A DNA stretch of 64,000 nt from Haemonchus contortus (lineage: Eukaryota > Nematoda > Chromadorea > Rhabditida > Trichostrongylidae), in NCBI GenBank assembly GCA_000469685.2, contig LS997563.1:4165281-4229280 (forward strand), written 5' to 3'. The translations under genes and the position numbers were made by a program. This document shows, one piece after another, positions 12,501 to 24,409 of this stretch. How positions within the stretch are numbered: the stretch's first letter is position 1; each line of letters starts with the position of its first letter. The notes under the pieces were generated by a model, which worked only from the letters and a program-made list of their open reading frames with translations, ran no database searches and was not told where the DNA came from.

Positions 12501-15500
12501 TCCCGACCAACTCTCTTCAGTTGGCCCGTATTGCTTCTGCACTCTGCTAAATAATCCAGGTCACACTCCATCAACAGGTCCAGAACAATCTCGCTCCGAA
12601 TGAGCTGAACATTTGACATCTAGAAGTGGGCTCTGTCCAGTTGAACGTTACGGCTACCATCGTGCCTGTTACGCCTTACACCAGACAGTCGGGTCCTTCG
12701 ATCAAATAACCAGCTTAGACTTACTGACTTTAGATTTCAGTTAAGGGCAGTCCATTAGGTGTAGGTTGTGTACGTGCAAGCATGTTGAATGTCGCTGGGT
12801 TTCATTCGAACGAATTAAGTGACTGTGATGTTTTATGCATGTAATACCATACGCTGAGCTTCATAGAGTATTCACAGCCACATATCGGCAGTACTTTTTC
12901 TTCAATTCTGCTCCTCAGAACGGTATCGGAAATTTCGCCTCTTCAAGTAGGGCATCTAACAAGTCATGATACTTCGACTGGCATTGACTGTTATGTCTCC
13001 AAATCTTCTGTGGTTGTAACTCAGTTGTTGCTTCATCTGATTAAGAATGACTTGAGAGGAATTTTCCGAAACATTGCAACAACATTCGAGGTATCTCACC
13101 TTACCGCCCCCTTCCCTTTTTTCCAAACAGTCGACTGTCTCGAAAAAAGGACTAGCACTGAGTGCCTTAGTGCAAAATTGGTCGTTGGATTTGAAAGCAG
13201 TTGTAAGAGCCGGCCTACGAAGAAATAACGCACCACCTAGCAGCCACCCCCCCCCCCCGATTTTGTTCCTTCAGTGTCCATTCTGCCTTATTTTTGTAAT
13301 AGAATAAAGGGGATCTTACAAAACTCCAGTCAAGAATACAGAGAATTAGAGCAGGCGAAACTTAAGAAGTAACCAGGAAGCTAGCCCAGTTCCTTTTCCA
13401 CAAGTGGCTTGAATTCGAACTCGTCTTTCAAGCTTATATCATGAATGAGTTCATTGAGTTGGGAGGTCCCAGTCCCAGAATTGATTGTCACAGTCCGCTT
13501 GTGATATAGACATACTTTCGTTGTAGATCAAACATTATTTCAACTTACTGCACACCTAGTATAAGGGTCTTTTCTTCCATTGTTGTGATCATCGCCAATC
13601 ATCAATCAAGTGTCCAGAAGAAAAAATCAACCCAATTTTTTATCTCTAGTTTTAGCGCGTTTGATAACAAAAAACTGTTTCTTTTCCAGATTACCACGGG
13701 TCGACATCCGGAAGTCCGTCTTCTTCTCTCTCCAGCCCTGATATGAAGGACAATCTGGGTGTTGACCTGTCTTTCATGCCGTTTGGGAACAATGTTCACC
13801 CATTTCTTCAAAGTCCTACCAGCAGCAGTGGGTATGTTATTTTCTTGCTACATCACTATTTTTACCAAGAAAAGTTAGTGAGAACTACGTTATGAATTTA
13901 TTTGGAAAAATGTCCGATTGTTGAAACTTTTCACCATTAGCATGTCGTTTTCTGAGAGTGAATTGAAGATGAATTGAATTATTCGAATCAGTATCAGAGT
14001 GTATCCTTACCGAAAAAACACTTATACGAAATTATTTCGTGAAACAACTCTGAAGTATTGTATAATATTTCGTGAAACAACTCTGAAGTATTGTATAACT
14101 GAAGTACCTGAAGTTCCTCATGCTCCCACTTTTAGCAGTCCATTTGGGCAAATGCTCTCTTCTGGTTCTATCACTCAGCAGCATAGCCCACTTCCACCAG
14201 TCAGTCATTTCTCACACCAAATGACTCCTCATCAGGAGGTTTGTGTTGCGTTTTCATCGACCTCATGGCCTTCAAAGAGTTAATGTAAAAACATTCAGCA
14301 GCAGCGTGATCAACGTAGCCAACACCAACAAACTCACCAGCAAACGTTCTCGAACCCATCGGTTCATCATGTGCAGACCTCCATGACACCTTTCAATAGT
14401 ATTACACCTCAGGAAACTATAACGTTCTTTGATAGTATGTTTCTTTCTCTCATAGAGATACACTCGAGATTGTTTGGGTTATTTTTAGCTTTGTAAATTC
14501 TTTAATCTCGTGAAAGCTCTCATTTAAGCCATCGAGGATCGCACTCCATCACCACCAACGTCTGAGCGCAGCTCTCCCGCAAATGGGATGATGATAAACA
14601 ATGTGGTGTATGGCGCTTGTAACCCATCTCCTTTTACCGGGAATCCAGGTACAGTTATCTGTTATACACGCTCACGCATGGTCGGCTGGGTACGGATGTG
14701 ATTCGGCATCTGACGGAATGACGTAGACTCCATAATTGAACGTTTGCAGGTATGATGGGTAGTCTATCGGCAGCGCAGCAACAGCTGAAATCACGAAGTA
14801 AAATGCACGAGATGGCAGTTCGTCAGAGGCTCATAACTGACCAGGTGTGTTGGGTGTTTGAGTCAGACTGCGTTGTTGCTATTCGACGACTTCCGAAGTT
14901 GCTTCCCTGTTGCTCACATTCGCAACCATTTCGCAGTCAATTAGAGTTTTTTCTTCTAAATAAGTGAGTTTTCCTAGTTTTGAGTATTGGGACATCTCAG
15001 CTTTCAACTTCATGTTGCGATCTCGATGCTTACGATTATAACGGAACTGAGCTTAAAAATTTTTTAGTCTGTCAATTGGTTCCTGTAGGCGGTGAGGCTA
15101 TGGGGTTTTATAGCAAAATTCAAAGTACTTTTACATTGTGACTTGGGTGTAAGAGATAGAGCACGGTGCCCGGAAAGCACAAGTACGGGTTCGAGTCCCG
15201 TCTAAGACTGGAGTTTAGTCCATAAGTCGTCAACCTTGTGATATTTTTACATTTTTTAGGATCCTCGCAGCCAAGGGCTTGTTCAACTATCTGCAGAAGA
15301 AAGGCGAACGCTACTTCAAGAAGGCTATCCGGTAGATTTTTGTGATTTTTTTTGAGTGCTCTTCCTCTTTCGTTACGCACCTTTGCTCCATTACAGACAT
15401 CTCATTTTGACCTTGGTTTCAACAATGATATTGTTTACTATGTGCTCAGGTTCCCACTCGGCTTCCTCTCTCGAAAGCGGAGGAAGAATCGCTCAAAATC

Positions 15501-18022
15501 GTGAGACGAAAAATTAAGAATAAGGTGCGTGTTTTCATTAAATCGTGAGACGAAAAATTAAGAATAAGGTGCGTGTTTTCATTTGGCTAATTTGACGTCA
15601 ACTTTGGATGGAACTGAGTCGATAATTTTCTATCAAATTTTACTCTGAAAGAATGGAGGATCCTATTCAACGATCCTAAATGCACGTCTTTTTCTTCCTT
15701 TTTAATCAATCGATAACTAATGTTGGCGAAAGCAACCCTCATAGTTATTGCCATTTGTGGCGCTTTATATTGCTTAGTTTTCACCGTTATTGGCATAGCA
15801 TGACGTCCCACGCATAACACCTGTATTGCAGCTGTCTGCCCAAGAATCTCGCCGCAAACGAAAGGAATATATGGACACGTTGGAATCTCGTTGCCAGGCA
15901 TATTTCAACGAGAATAGTCAGTTGAAGAGTGAGTTGTTCAGTATGAATTCGATTTGTGGTTCGTTTTGAAATCGATATGCAGAATGGTAGCTCGTTTGAT
16001 GAAATCAGGGTTAACTTAGGTCCAACCTTTCCATTCATATGCCTGCCACTTTTGTAGATTGCAGCGTTAGTTTTTTGCACGTATTGATAACTCTTAATCG
16101 TCATAGCAAATGTTTTCTACGGAAATGTTGAGATAACGGGGTGTTTGCCTGCTCATCATTATTATTGGCGACCGGTGTGCATACACAAGCTGTCCCAAAT
16201 ATGTCTTCTCAATGATTGCAATTATTATAGAATTTTGTGAATTTTTATTTTTCAAAGTAGTCCTGCTGGAAGTCACTAAATTTACAGTCAGTCCTATCGC
16301 ATCTTGCATTCGTTTTCATTTCAGCATTATAGTTCACATTGATTTGGTACCTTACTAGGTAAATTTTCGCTCATTTCTATCTAAGTTCGATACGCTTGCA
16401 TTTCTGACGCGGCTTTTGAGAGTTTTGGAGGTTAGAACACACTAAAATTTACAAAGTGATTTTCCGTTTCCGTGCGGTAATTCGGAGATAGGTTAGGAAA
16501 AGAAAAGAGTTGATAGGCAGTCTACCACTGACTGAAAAAGAAGTGAAAATAGCCCAGACCTTAAACCTTATAAACCTTAAACCATACAGCGGGTGACTCA
16601 ACAAATTTCAAGCCTGCACCATCCAGAGTAGATAATTAACTCGTTCTTCTCTAAAACGCGGCGAAATCAGTACGATTCGGGGCTTTCGATCGCCTATTAC
16701 TTTCCTTGCCTGAATGCGAACCAAATAGGAACCAGTTAGAGAAATACGGAAAAGTCGCACTTTAAGCTATTTGATGATGAGTTGTTCAGATAAATTTCTG
16801 ATGTTTTCGAGGGTGTTCGATAGGTTGGAAATGGTGCAGCTTCTAGAACAGTAACAAGCTACTTTGCTCAAATCTGTCAGTGGGACTCTGCGATTTTGTT
16901 CTTGTCATTATGTGATGATACCTATACAAAAGCACTAGCAACAGTAAGGAATGTAAATGTGTACTGTGATCAGCCCTCTCGTTTCCATAGACGGCAAAAT
17001 TTCGCAGTCTTGATTTTTCTATCCTTACGACTGATTGCTAGAGAAATAGGGTGTAAGGCAGGGCATGTTTGGCTCATTAATGGATGAAATTTCTTCAACA
17101 GTAGGATAGATATCGTCTCCGTTTGCATGCTTTCCTGCTATCTATACCAATCACTGCATCCATTTGATATTTCGCCTCTATCCTTCTGTAGTCCTGGATA
17201 GGAGGTAAAATGAGAACCTTCACCACGTTTCCATTGTTTCTTAGCTTATTCCTGGTTGTTACATGGTCGTTTATGTCCAACTCCTTCTGCTTAAAGTACA
17301 GACGAAAAAGCAGTATTTGCGTGCGGAACCCACTGAACACAGCCACTGTGTCCACAAGCAGGGCACGGATGTTGTATTCAGTCGATTCTGTGCTCAGGGC
17401 CCTAGTCGATGTTCCCTCAGTTTCTAGCCCTGGTACTCCTAGAACAAGACGCTAATTGAATCGGACTCTCAGAATTTTTTTTTAAGCCGACTGGCGTACT
17501 GGTAATGCTGGCTGTCAGTCCGTGTTGACCTTTCATCCTCATACCATTTCTAGTTTTCTTGCAAGGTTATGACTGTTGACCCTCCATTGATTTGCCAATA
17601 TTCTTGACTGTTCTCAGCGTCTTTATGGCCCCTTATAACCATTCTTAATTGCTTTTAAGTGGGCTGCTGATAAAAACTAATCAGAGCTGAGCTCTCCTTC
17701 AATACAGTATTCGTTTCTAATATCATCAATGTTAAATGCTTTTTAATTGGTTTCGGGCATTGAATTTGGCTATTCGACAATCTTTGGAGAGATAATTCTC
17801 TAGTAAGAAATAGGAACTTGTAATGCTTTGTTAAATGATTATGTAAAAATAGCGTTCCTCACTGAAGAATAGTCATTGAGCCATTCTCGCCTGTAAAGTC
17901 CTATTCCAGATCGCGTACGGCAGCTCGAAGCGAGCAACCAAAAGTTGTCGAACGAAGTGAAGAAACTTCGAGAGCTGATGGGAAATGGGACTCCGCATTC
18001 GGATCTCCCCGTAGCACATTAG
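6517..18022 (+). CDS. crh-2: CREB3/CREB3L-type bZIP transcription factor (crh-2-like)
   Basis: Exons: 6517-6667, 13690-13831, 14136-14238, 14299-14434, 14529-14648, 14750-14844, 15260-15331, 15450-15524, 15832-15928, 17910-18022; 367 residues, frame closed. The ATG lies 24 nt after a TTTCTAG acceptor, so a trans-splice or 5' UTR exon is likely. The N-terminus is acidic, with a sumoylation-like IKTEP (about residue 42), then Gln/Ser/Pro-rich activation-type sequence. The conserved CREB3 block LSAEERRTLLQEGYPVPTRL leads into the basic region (RRKIKNKLSAQESRRKRKEY, about 291-310) and a leucine zipper (to about 355). The family binds CRE or UPR-type elements; vertebrate members are ER-anchored and released by proteolysis. 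Here the protein ends 12 residues after the zipper with no transmembrane helix, so it should be soluble. The family call is firm. The symbol is by analogy with C. elegans. Confidence 0.85.
9403..9646. mobile_element. piggyBac-like MITE, copy A
   Basis: A 244-bp element flanked on both sides by TTAA (9399-9402 and 9647-9650). The terminal inverted repeats are CCCATTGCGTACCGC, 15 bp and perfect. There is no coding capacity. TTAA target sites with termini starting CCC are typical of piggyBac-type elements. A second copy of exactly the same length lies at 22441-22684. Confidence 0.85.
13247..13258 (+). repeat. Poly-C run (12 C)
   Basis: Uninterrupted homopolymer of 12 C. Similar runs occur at 19256-19270 (15 C) and 22367-22380 (14 G). 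They are sequencing-error hotspots in the assembly. Confidence 0.9.
14034..14099 (+). repeat. crh-2: 33-bp tandem duplication just upstream of a bZIP exon
   Basis: Two adjacent copies of a 33-bp unit containing CGTGAAACAACTCTGAAG end about 36 nt before the splice acceptor of exon 3 (14136). Because 33 is a multiple of three, the repeat stays open in the exon's frame, but a TTTTAG acceptor after the repeat gives the correct phase, so the repeat is judged intronic. Confidence 0.85.
15140..15208 (+). tRNA. tRNA-like sequence / tRNA pseudogene (intronic)
   Basis: About 69 nt. It has a perfect internal box B (GGTTCGAGTCC), a 5-bp T stem (ACGGG/CCCGT) closing a 7-nt TTCGAGT loop, and a 4-bp anticodon-like stem GTGC/GCAC with a 7-nt CCGGAAA loop. 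The acceptor stem is imperfect (GACTTGG with CTAAGAC). The loop lacks the usual U33, and the D arm is irregular. A functional tRNA is therefore doubtful; a tRNA pseudogene or SINE head is more likely. It lies in the bZIP gene intron between exons 6 and 7, sense orientation. Confidence 0.4.
15496..15583 (+). repeat. crh-2: 44-bp tandem duplication copying an exon end and its splice donor
   Basis: Copy 1 (15496-15539) holds the last 29 nt of exon 8, coding the start of the bZIP basic region, plus the donor GTGCGT. Copy 2 (15540-15583) repeats all of this exactly, giving a second identical 5' splice site 44 nt downstream. The shift is not a multiple of three, and reading into copy 2 meets an in-frame TGA after eight codons. 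Confidence 0.95.
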
Positions 18023-18076
18023 GTAAGTCTGATTGTTTGGTTGATTTCGCTACAACTTACTAATCCGTCTTACTAG
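18023..18076 (+). other. crh-2: Predicted 54-nt 3' UTR intron of the bZIP gene
   Basis: The TAG stop codon at 18020-18022 is followed at once by a consensus donor (GTAAGT), and a TTACTAG acceptor lies 54 nt later, a normal short nematode intron. The sequence after it is open in more than one frame for a few dozen codons but has no zipper or transmembrane character. A candidate AATAAA polyadenylation signal is at 18874-18879. Confidence 0.5.
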
Positions 18077-19255
18077 GTTGGCATCATCTTTGCCAGAATC
18101 TTCTATCGTTATTCTCAATTATCCTTCGAGGGATGGCTGAACATTCAGTCGGTCTGGCGCCGTTGGTCCAACAACTTTTTGGACGTGAAGCCGTCTACCT
18201 ATCGCCTCGCCTAACTGTGTGCTTCGGTCATTTCTCTGACCCAGGTCTGCTTGATGAAATGCGTGTATGCGCCGCTTCTTTCGTGACTACCCAGCCATAG
18301 TAGGGTGTCGTTATGTTCAAATTTTTCCTTCAGCATCTTTGGTGATCTCCGATGCGGTTGCATTAAAAGAAAGAGCGGCGATTCATTTTTTTTCATTTTT
18401 TTTTGTTTTTGTGCGTGTGTGTTCGATTTTCACCTATACTTTATAAAGTACAGTGTGTTTTAGTATTGTTCGCTTTGAGCATAATTTTAATTATTTCTAA
18501 AAAGAAATGCACATTTTATATTCGTTTATTGTTTAAGAATCTTTTATATTGAACGTGCAAATGCCACATAACCTGTGATACATAAATACACTTTTAGTGA
18601 CCGTTAAACGTATTATTTTTGTTTGTTTGTGTGGACAATTATGGTTGTACGAGCGAAATTTTATTTAATCGTTATCAACCAGCACTTTCTCTTTGTATAG
18701 AAGCAACTTGGATTCTCATGTTTCGTGCTGAAAGTGATCCGCTGGTCGCGTAGTTATGAACCTGATTGCACAGTGCTGCCCTTTGGGCGTTTACTCTCCT
18801 TTTGTTCTGTAAGACTTTTTTTAAATTGAATCGTTTATCCTAATTCTTTTTTTGAATGCGATGATACGGTGGTAATAAACTCTTAAATATTCATTGTTCT
18901 GCTGTTCGAAGGATCAATAATTTGTAGAAGTAAATGATGTAATGTATACTTTTTATTGAATTTTGGATGAAGAATACGCCAATTAACAGCTGGGATCACC
19001 GCGTAACTGAACGCGGTTTATCAGAATGTTTGCCAGCCAAAAACCGGACCTGTTGACTCACCCCTTACAGCGCTCGATATCATGTTCATTGGGTCCAATC
19101 TGTGCAGATGACTGAAGAAGACGAGTCAGTATGGAAAAAATTGGGAGATCACGTGGTTGCAAGAAAATCTCGATTTGGCGATTTGGAATCAGAGGTGTCG
19201 CAGCACGGCTTAAATGAAAGCGGTCTGGAAGTCGAATAGGACATCCCACCGCCTT

Positions 19256-19270
19256 CCCCCCCCCCCCCCC
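19256..19270 (+). repeat. Poly-C run (15 C)
   Basis: Homopolymer of 15 C in intergenic DNA. The exact length is uncertain in any assembly. Confidence 0.9.
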
Positions 19271-20507
19271 TCGCCTTCCCTAATGGAAGGTGTTTCAAAC
19301 AATCTTCGAGAACCAGTCAGCTGCACATTTTCTGTGCATTATGATTCCAAATTTACTATGTGCTGACGAGCTTTCGCCCGGTAACTCTGGAAGACCTCTG
19401 TAACGAATCTCAATCTTTCGCACCTTTGGGCATTCTGAGTTGGCCCCGGCAACATCTTGAAGATCCCCCTCTGAGAAGACTGGCGAAGATGATGTGATGG
19501 ATTGGGATCTTCGGGTAATCCATGGTAACTTTCGGGGCGAAAACGCGTGAGCTGGTAATCAGAAAGCAGCTCATAGAACGGCCTAGTGGTTGGGATGAAT
19601 ACCCATCAAGCTACCGTATACACTGTTTTTTTAAAGATTTGTTAGCTTCATAGGTAACTTGTTGCACAAGCGATGAATACGGTAGCTTGTCGGGACCAAC
19701 GCGGGACTGACTAGTCGGATGCTTCGAGACCACCAGAGCGACACAACAGCTTCCACTATAGTACAATACGATTCGTCGTCACCCAGCTGAGACTAAATTA
19801 AGGAGGTCATTCAGCTTAAAAAAGCTCTGCCAAGAAGTGTACATCATAAGAGGGCAATTCGGAGTCAGTGTTTCAATAGGTTCTTCATCGAAGAATATTT
19901 TAGGATTCTCTGGTGACACATGTGCTAGTCGTGGAATTCGGGGAAAGCTGTGTTAGGCAATACGGAATGAGGAAGCCAGTCATTTCCTCATTAGAAGGTT
20001 GTTCAGAGAGATTAACAGCATTAAATAAACACGGTACGGTAAAAATAATTTACGAATGCCAGTGAAAACTAATTTCATGTCCCCATGCCCTACAACGCAA
20101 ACCAAGCAGCTCTATTTTTAGCCAGCCCTTAGCCATCAAAGACGGGTTCTGCCAAGTGGCGGTTAAATAGCACATGATCTGAGAATGGTTCAATGTTCTC
20201 TTATGCTAACGAGCTTCATTTCCGATGTAGTTGATACCAGCGCCATCTGGAAAGAAAAATCACTGATTCCAACATTTTCTCCCTCCTCAATCCTATGTAT
20301 TAGGGTGTGCGGAAACATCCGCCGAAAACTATACAAAAGTTCAGATTTTTCCTAATTTTTTCTCTGGAATGTCGTGAAATTTGCTGAAGGAATATTTCGG
20401 AAGGGATTACTCACTTGCACGAGCATAGCACAGCCTGAAATATTGAGATATTACAATCCGTTGACCACATCGAGGTTCATCTTAGACGCCCAGTTTTTTC
20501 TCTAAGT

Positions 20508-20745
20508 GGTTAGAAGGAGCAGAACTGAGCACAGATCTCTTGTGAGGCTCTAAGGCCGGATACATGACAGTGGTTCCGATGGGCTGGAACTTCAACCACG
20601 GGCTGCAACAGTGGAGTGGCCAGACTCGAACTCGTGAAGAAGTATCTGTCGTCTGCACGGAAATGTATCGGTGGTCGCAGAGCAATATAAGTAAGAAAGA
20701 GGTAGTCGGATATGATATGAGCATACAAGGGAGTAGTGTCCTCAA
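20508..20745 (+). repeat. Dispersed repeat, copy 1
   Basis: Shares ordered blocks with 35436-35600: GTTAGAAGGAGCAGA near the start and AGGTAGTCGGATA followed by GTAGTGTCCT near the end. The two copies are diverged and differ in internal length. They lie in the same orientation. The class is unknown; no terminal repeats or ORF were identified. Confidence 0.6.
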
Positions 20746-22366
20746 ATATTAATTCCGTGGAAACTTCCAGAACACTCAGAGAAAATCTGTAACGAATTTT
20801 TGGCTGCTACTCTACGAAAGATCGTTTACTTATTTATACATACTCAGTTACCCACACAAATGACACCACGAACTTTTTAGAATACCTTTCAGTGGAAGAC
20901 AGTGGAAGGCGATCAGGGGTACCCGAGCCGGGAGCAATCCAAAATATGACAGAGAACAGATCAAAGCCCAAAGAAGTTCCAAAAATATCAAAAGTCTGTA
21001 AGTGGAAGGGCCCATACTCTTTCTCAGGGCATCTTAATGTGAATTTCGTACTAGCAGTCCTCTCCTATCAGGCAGAATTGTTAGTCATCTACCACCACCT
21101 GGATGTTTTGTCTGCTGACAGTGAGAATTTAATGACATTCTTGAATTTCTTTCGAGACATTTCCGTTGAGTAAGCTTCGCAATACATAAGAATAAGAATA
21201 CAAAAGTTCGCTGGATTCGTCTAGTTCTAGGAGCTTTTTCACAACGAAAGAGCAAAAAAAGTTACAACCTTTCCTGTAACCTTCCCCAGATAAAACTCGT
21301 TCTGTTCACCTGCCTACCTGAACTTACTTTCCTCTGACTGAACCCTGCAGAATACCTTTTGTCGTCCGTCGTTTTTCTTCTCGAATTTCAACGTTGAAAT
21401 TTTTTCATCAGGTGTACAAACACTGTGTTCATCGTATAATTCCATGAATTTTTCCATCCTCTCCCAGAAAACCCCCACATTCATAAATATAAGTTCTCGA
21501 GTCGGGTGATTAGGGTCCCATAGAGCTGTTTGGAGTAAGGACTCGTACAAAGTGAGGCTTTCGAGCTTCTGGAGCACTTACTCAGTTCAGTGTAACCTGA
21601 TCTCTATAGTCAAATTTTCCATCATCGTCAGACTTCCCTCTGCAAAAAAAAATAGATCCAGGTTCACGGTCTATGACTAATCAATTCGACTCGAACCGTA
21701 TATGTGGGTTAGTCGCTATCGACTGATCGAATTGAACTCCATAATTGCGAACCGATCGCCCATTTCCGGAAGATTACAACTACCACTCCTGTTAACTCTC
21801 ACACCAGCTTCAATCCCATTATGCTGTTTTTTGCCTATTTTCAAGGACAGCTCTCCTAAATCAGTTCAATAGCGATTAGGAATACAACTGGTCGCCATAT
21901 CTTACTCTGTTCTACTTCCTGTGCTGACCTTCCACGTGACATTAGTTTGTAAAACGTTATTAACTTTTTTTCGATTTTTTTCTGATTTCAGTAGAGATCC
22001 TCTGCCGTTTCCACCACGGATATATTATGTGCTTTGCCATAGTTATGTTGAATCGTCATTCATCATTATTTCCTTGTTATCCGTAAACAAACAGCTTATA
22101 TAAACCTGTGTATGTACAGTATATGCGTGTGTGATCATCCTTTGATACTCTCCTGCTCGATCAGGCCGCTCATGAGGCAGAGGATTCATGACAGTCCTCT
22201 GAGAGATCCAACAATTCATGTTCTCAAAGGCGCGCTTGAAGGCCCAGCTAAGAGTGGTATCGTAGGCAAAGGCGAAAGTCAAAAAAGGAAAATAAAGAAT
22301 CCTGGGAAATGGGGCATCCTCTAGATTTGTAGTTTTTCAGAATTTTCTATATGATCAAGGTGAGGA

Positions 22367-22380
22367 GGGGGGGGGGGGGG
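22367..22380 (+). repeat. Poly-G run (14 G)
   Basis: Uninterrupted run of 14 G, about 60 bp before MITE copy B. Confidence 0.9.
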
Positions 22381-22440
22381 TCCGGACGAGTTTACCGTCA
22401 TGTACACAACACCAAAAAGTGTCATGCTGCTATAACTTAA

Positions 22441-22684
22441 CCCATTGCGTACCGCGTGCTGCACCATGTGCAGCACGCCCCTTCGTTTCTGCGTGTCGGC
22501 GTTTTGGTCCAAATCACACTAAAATTTGAATAAAGTTCGAACAGCACATACTTTGCGATTCGCTAAAAAGCCCTCTCTGTGTGGCCGCGTATTGCACGCC
22601 GTAAGTCACGTTTCTGCGTCGCTTATGATGATAACGGTGGGCACATGCGCCAGTCAGCTTAAATACACTACGGTACGCAATGGG
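22441..22684. mobile_element. piggyBac-like MITE, copy B
   Basis: A 244-bp element between TTAA sites (22437-22440 and 22685-22688). The inverted termini are CCCATTGCGTACCG, with one mismatch at position 15. It shares internal blocks with copy A, including CGTGCTGCAC near the left end and CATACTTTGCGATTCG in the middle, while the rest is diverged. No coding capacity. Confidence 0.85.
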
Positions 22685-22714
22685 TTAAATCGCTTTCTTT
22701 CTTCGGTGGACCGT

Positions 22715-23260
22715 TTGATTCAGTAACGACGTGACTCGACGGAGGAACAGTTCATATCCGGGAGTTCTTATCAAATGGACTACCTAAGATGAAACGATAT
22801 ATTTAGGTTACATACAGAGATAAAAAAACCTCCATTTTGTTGTCCGATACCTCCGAAACTGTAGATCTTCTTCAACAGTGATTCGTTATTTTCGATCCCT
22901 TGTTACGCCCTCCGCAAATATTTTTTCGCGCAATGTCAAATATAGCCATCCTGGGCCCCGCTGTATCTTCCCAGTTTTTCAACGGAGCAAACCGAGTCCC
23001 ATTACTAGTTGTGCCTTCGATGAACGTACAGTTAAAAGCCTTTTTCGGTAATAACCTTTCAATCACTTTCTACTGCACCGCTTTAATTTGAGTTCCGTGC
23101 TTCAGAAGAACTCTCGATGGCGTCAGTTCTATCGTCTCTCCATCCCACCGATTACTCTATTGTTGTCAACGTTGAAATGTTTTTTTTTCTGTATAAAATC
23201 CGGTTGAGATTTGGTAACGACCTGACCCGACGGGAGAACTGCTCTTATCCGGGATTTCAT
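22715..23260 (+). repeat. Pair of diverged ~55-bp direct repeats
   Basis: 22715-22772 and 23206-23260 share the order GTAACGAC, TGAC(T/C)CGACGG, GAAC and TATCCGGGA in the same orientation about 490 bp apart. They could be remnants of a repeat array or the ends of a decayed element. The DNA between them has an ORF on each strand with no recognisable product. Confidence 0.5.
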
Positions 23261-24409
23261 TTTTTCAAAGTGAACCCGCACCTATAATAACTCCCAAAGG
23301 CTTAGGCAAGTTGGGTTTGTTCTGATCCCATCATCAACAGAATTTGCAGACCTAGGCTCCAGAAATGCCTAAAATTAAATGGGTCATGAAGAATAATTGA
23401 AAACCACAGTTCAAAAGGTACATTGAAGCCATATTTGTTTGTAGAAGCTCTGTTCACGCATTCCGAGAATAACTTTTCAGCGGGATTGTTAAAACTGGCT
23501 GGACGCTTTGCAGTTTTTCGGGAACTTTTCTGTGGGATTATTGTAATTACCAGTCAACTCGAGTAGGGCAAATTGGATTTTCCCTCAATCTTGCACTGGC
23601 AAGCAAGAGATTGACGTCATCGCTAATTTTTGTTCAGTTGAAGGACGTTACAAGAAGTAGAACCCGGCTCGGCATTCTTGTAGAATACAGTCTACATATG
23701 GTCCAAGTTCTGGCTTGCCAAAAATATTCTGTATAGTCGTTCAGCTAATTTTCGCAAATTCATAAAGGTTTTAAAAAATTGGTTCAAACAGTTCCCGGAG
23801 ATTTTCGTAAGCGCTGTTTCAAGTGTTTCGCGGGGTGTTTGCCAGCAAAATGAGCAAACAAATGTTTGTCGAAATTTGCCTCACATGCCTGCTTACTTTT
23901 GTAGCGAACAACAAATCACCGAGGCACACTAACGGCTTTTCATCCTAACAACTGAATCAGCAGCGCTTCTACCCTCTATCTTTCTATATCGTTCCTCTTC
24001 TCCTACTTTCTTTCAGTTGAATTTCGAGAAAATTCGGATCATACAAGAGTTTTCGTTTTACAAACTCATTTTTGATGGCAAATGGCAGGAGAAACATATC
24101 CGAAAAGAGGAAGAACTATGTAGCTCTAAAAACTGGCGAGTCTCCCCACTACTCAAAAAATGCTTCCCCCATTATATGCATCCAAAGGTTGACACAGCAG
24201 TGGTAGGCCAGGCTCATGTAGTCTAGACTGGTAGGTAATATCCAACGGGCAACATTTGGAATTTTCGGCTCCTCATTCGGTGACTGGTTTGTTTTGCGCA
24301 TGTGTCATCCCCATCGTCATTGACAATAAACGTACTTTCTACTTAATCATCCGGGATCAGACCATTTGAGCCTTGCCAAACATTCATATCGCTATTCAGA
24401 CTCGACGTT

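Larger units (their letters stand above)
6668..13689 (+). other. 7-kb first intron of the bZIP gene
   Basis: Bounded by TG|GTTAGT and TTTTCCAG|AT, with phase preserved so that a GAT codon forms across the junction. No exon with support on either strand was seen inside. It contains one complete 244-bp TTAA-flanked MITE (9403-9646), AT-rich stretches near 10750-10880 and a 12-base C run at 13247-13258. Long first introns in such genes commonly hold enhancers or alternative promoters, but none can be located from sequence alone. Confidence 0.7.
18880..24409. other. Gene-poor, repeat-rich gap
   Basis: No supported gene. It contains poly-C (19256-19270) and poly-G (22367-22380) runs, one copy of a dispersed repeat also found at 35.4 kb (20508-20745), a complete 244-bp MITE (22441-22684) and a diverged pair of about 55-bp direct repeats (22715-22772 and 23206-23260). 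Short ORFs at 20892-21173 (+) and 21314-21577 (-) have no recognisable domain. Confidence 0.6.

Noticed and set aside
17095..17455. Overlapping ORFs on both strands suggesting a retroelement remnant in a bZIP intron
   Set aside because: No reverse transcriptase or endonuclease motif could be identified.
21314..21577. 87-codon minus-strand ORF with protein-like composition
   Set aside because: Could be an exon or transposon fragment, but no neighbours, splice partner or domain were found, so it was not annotated.
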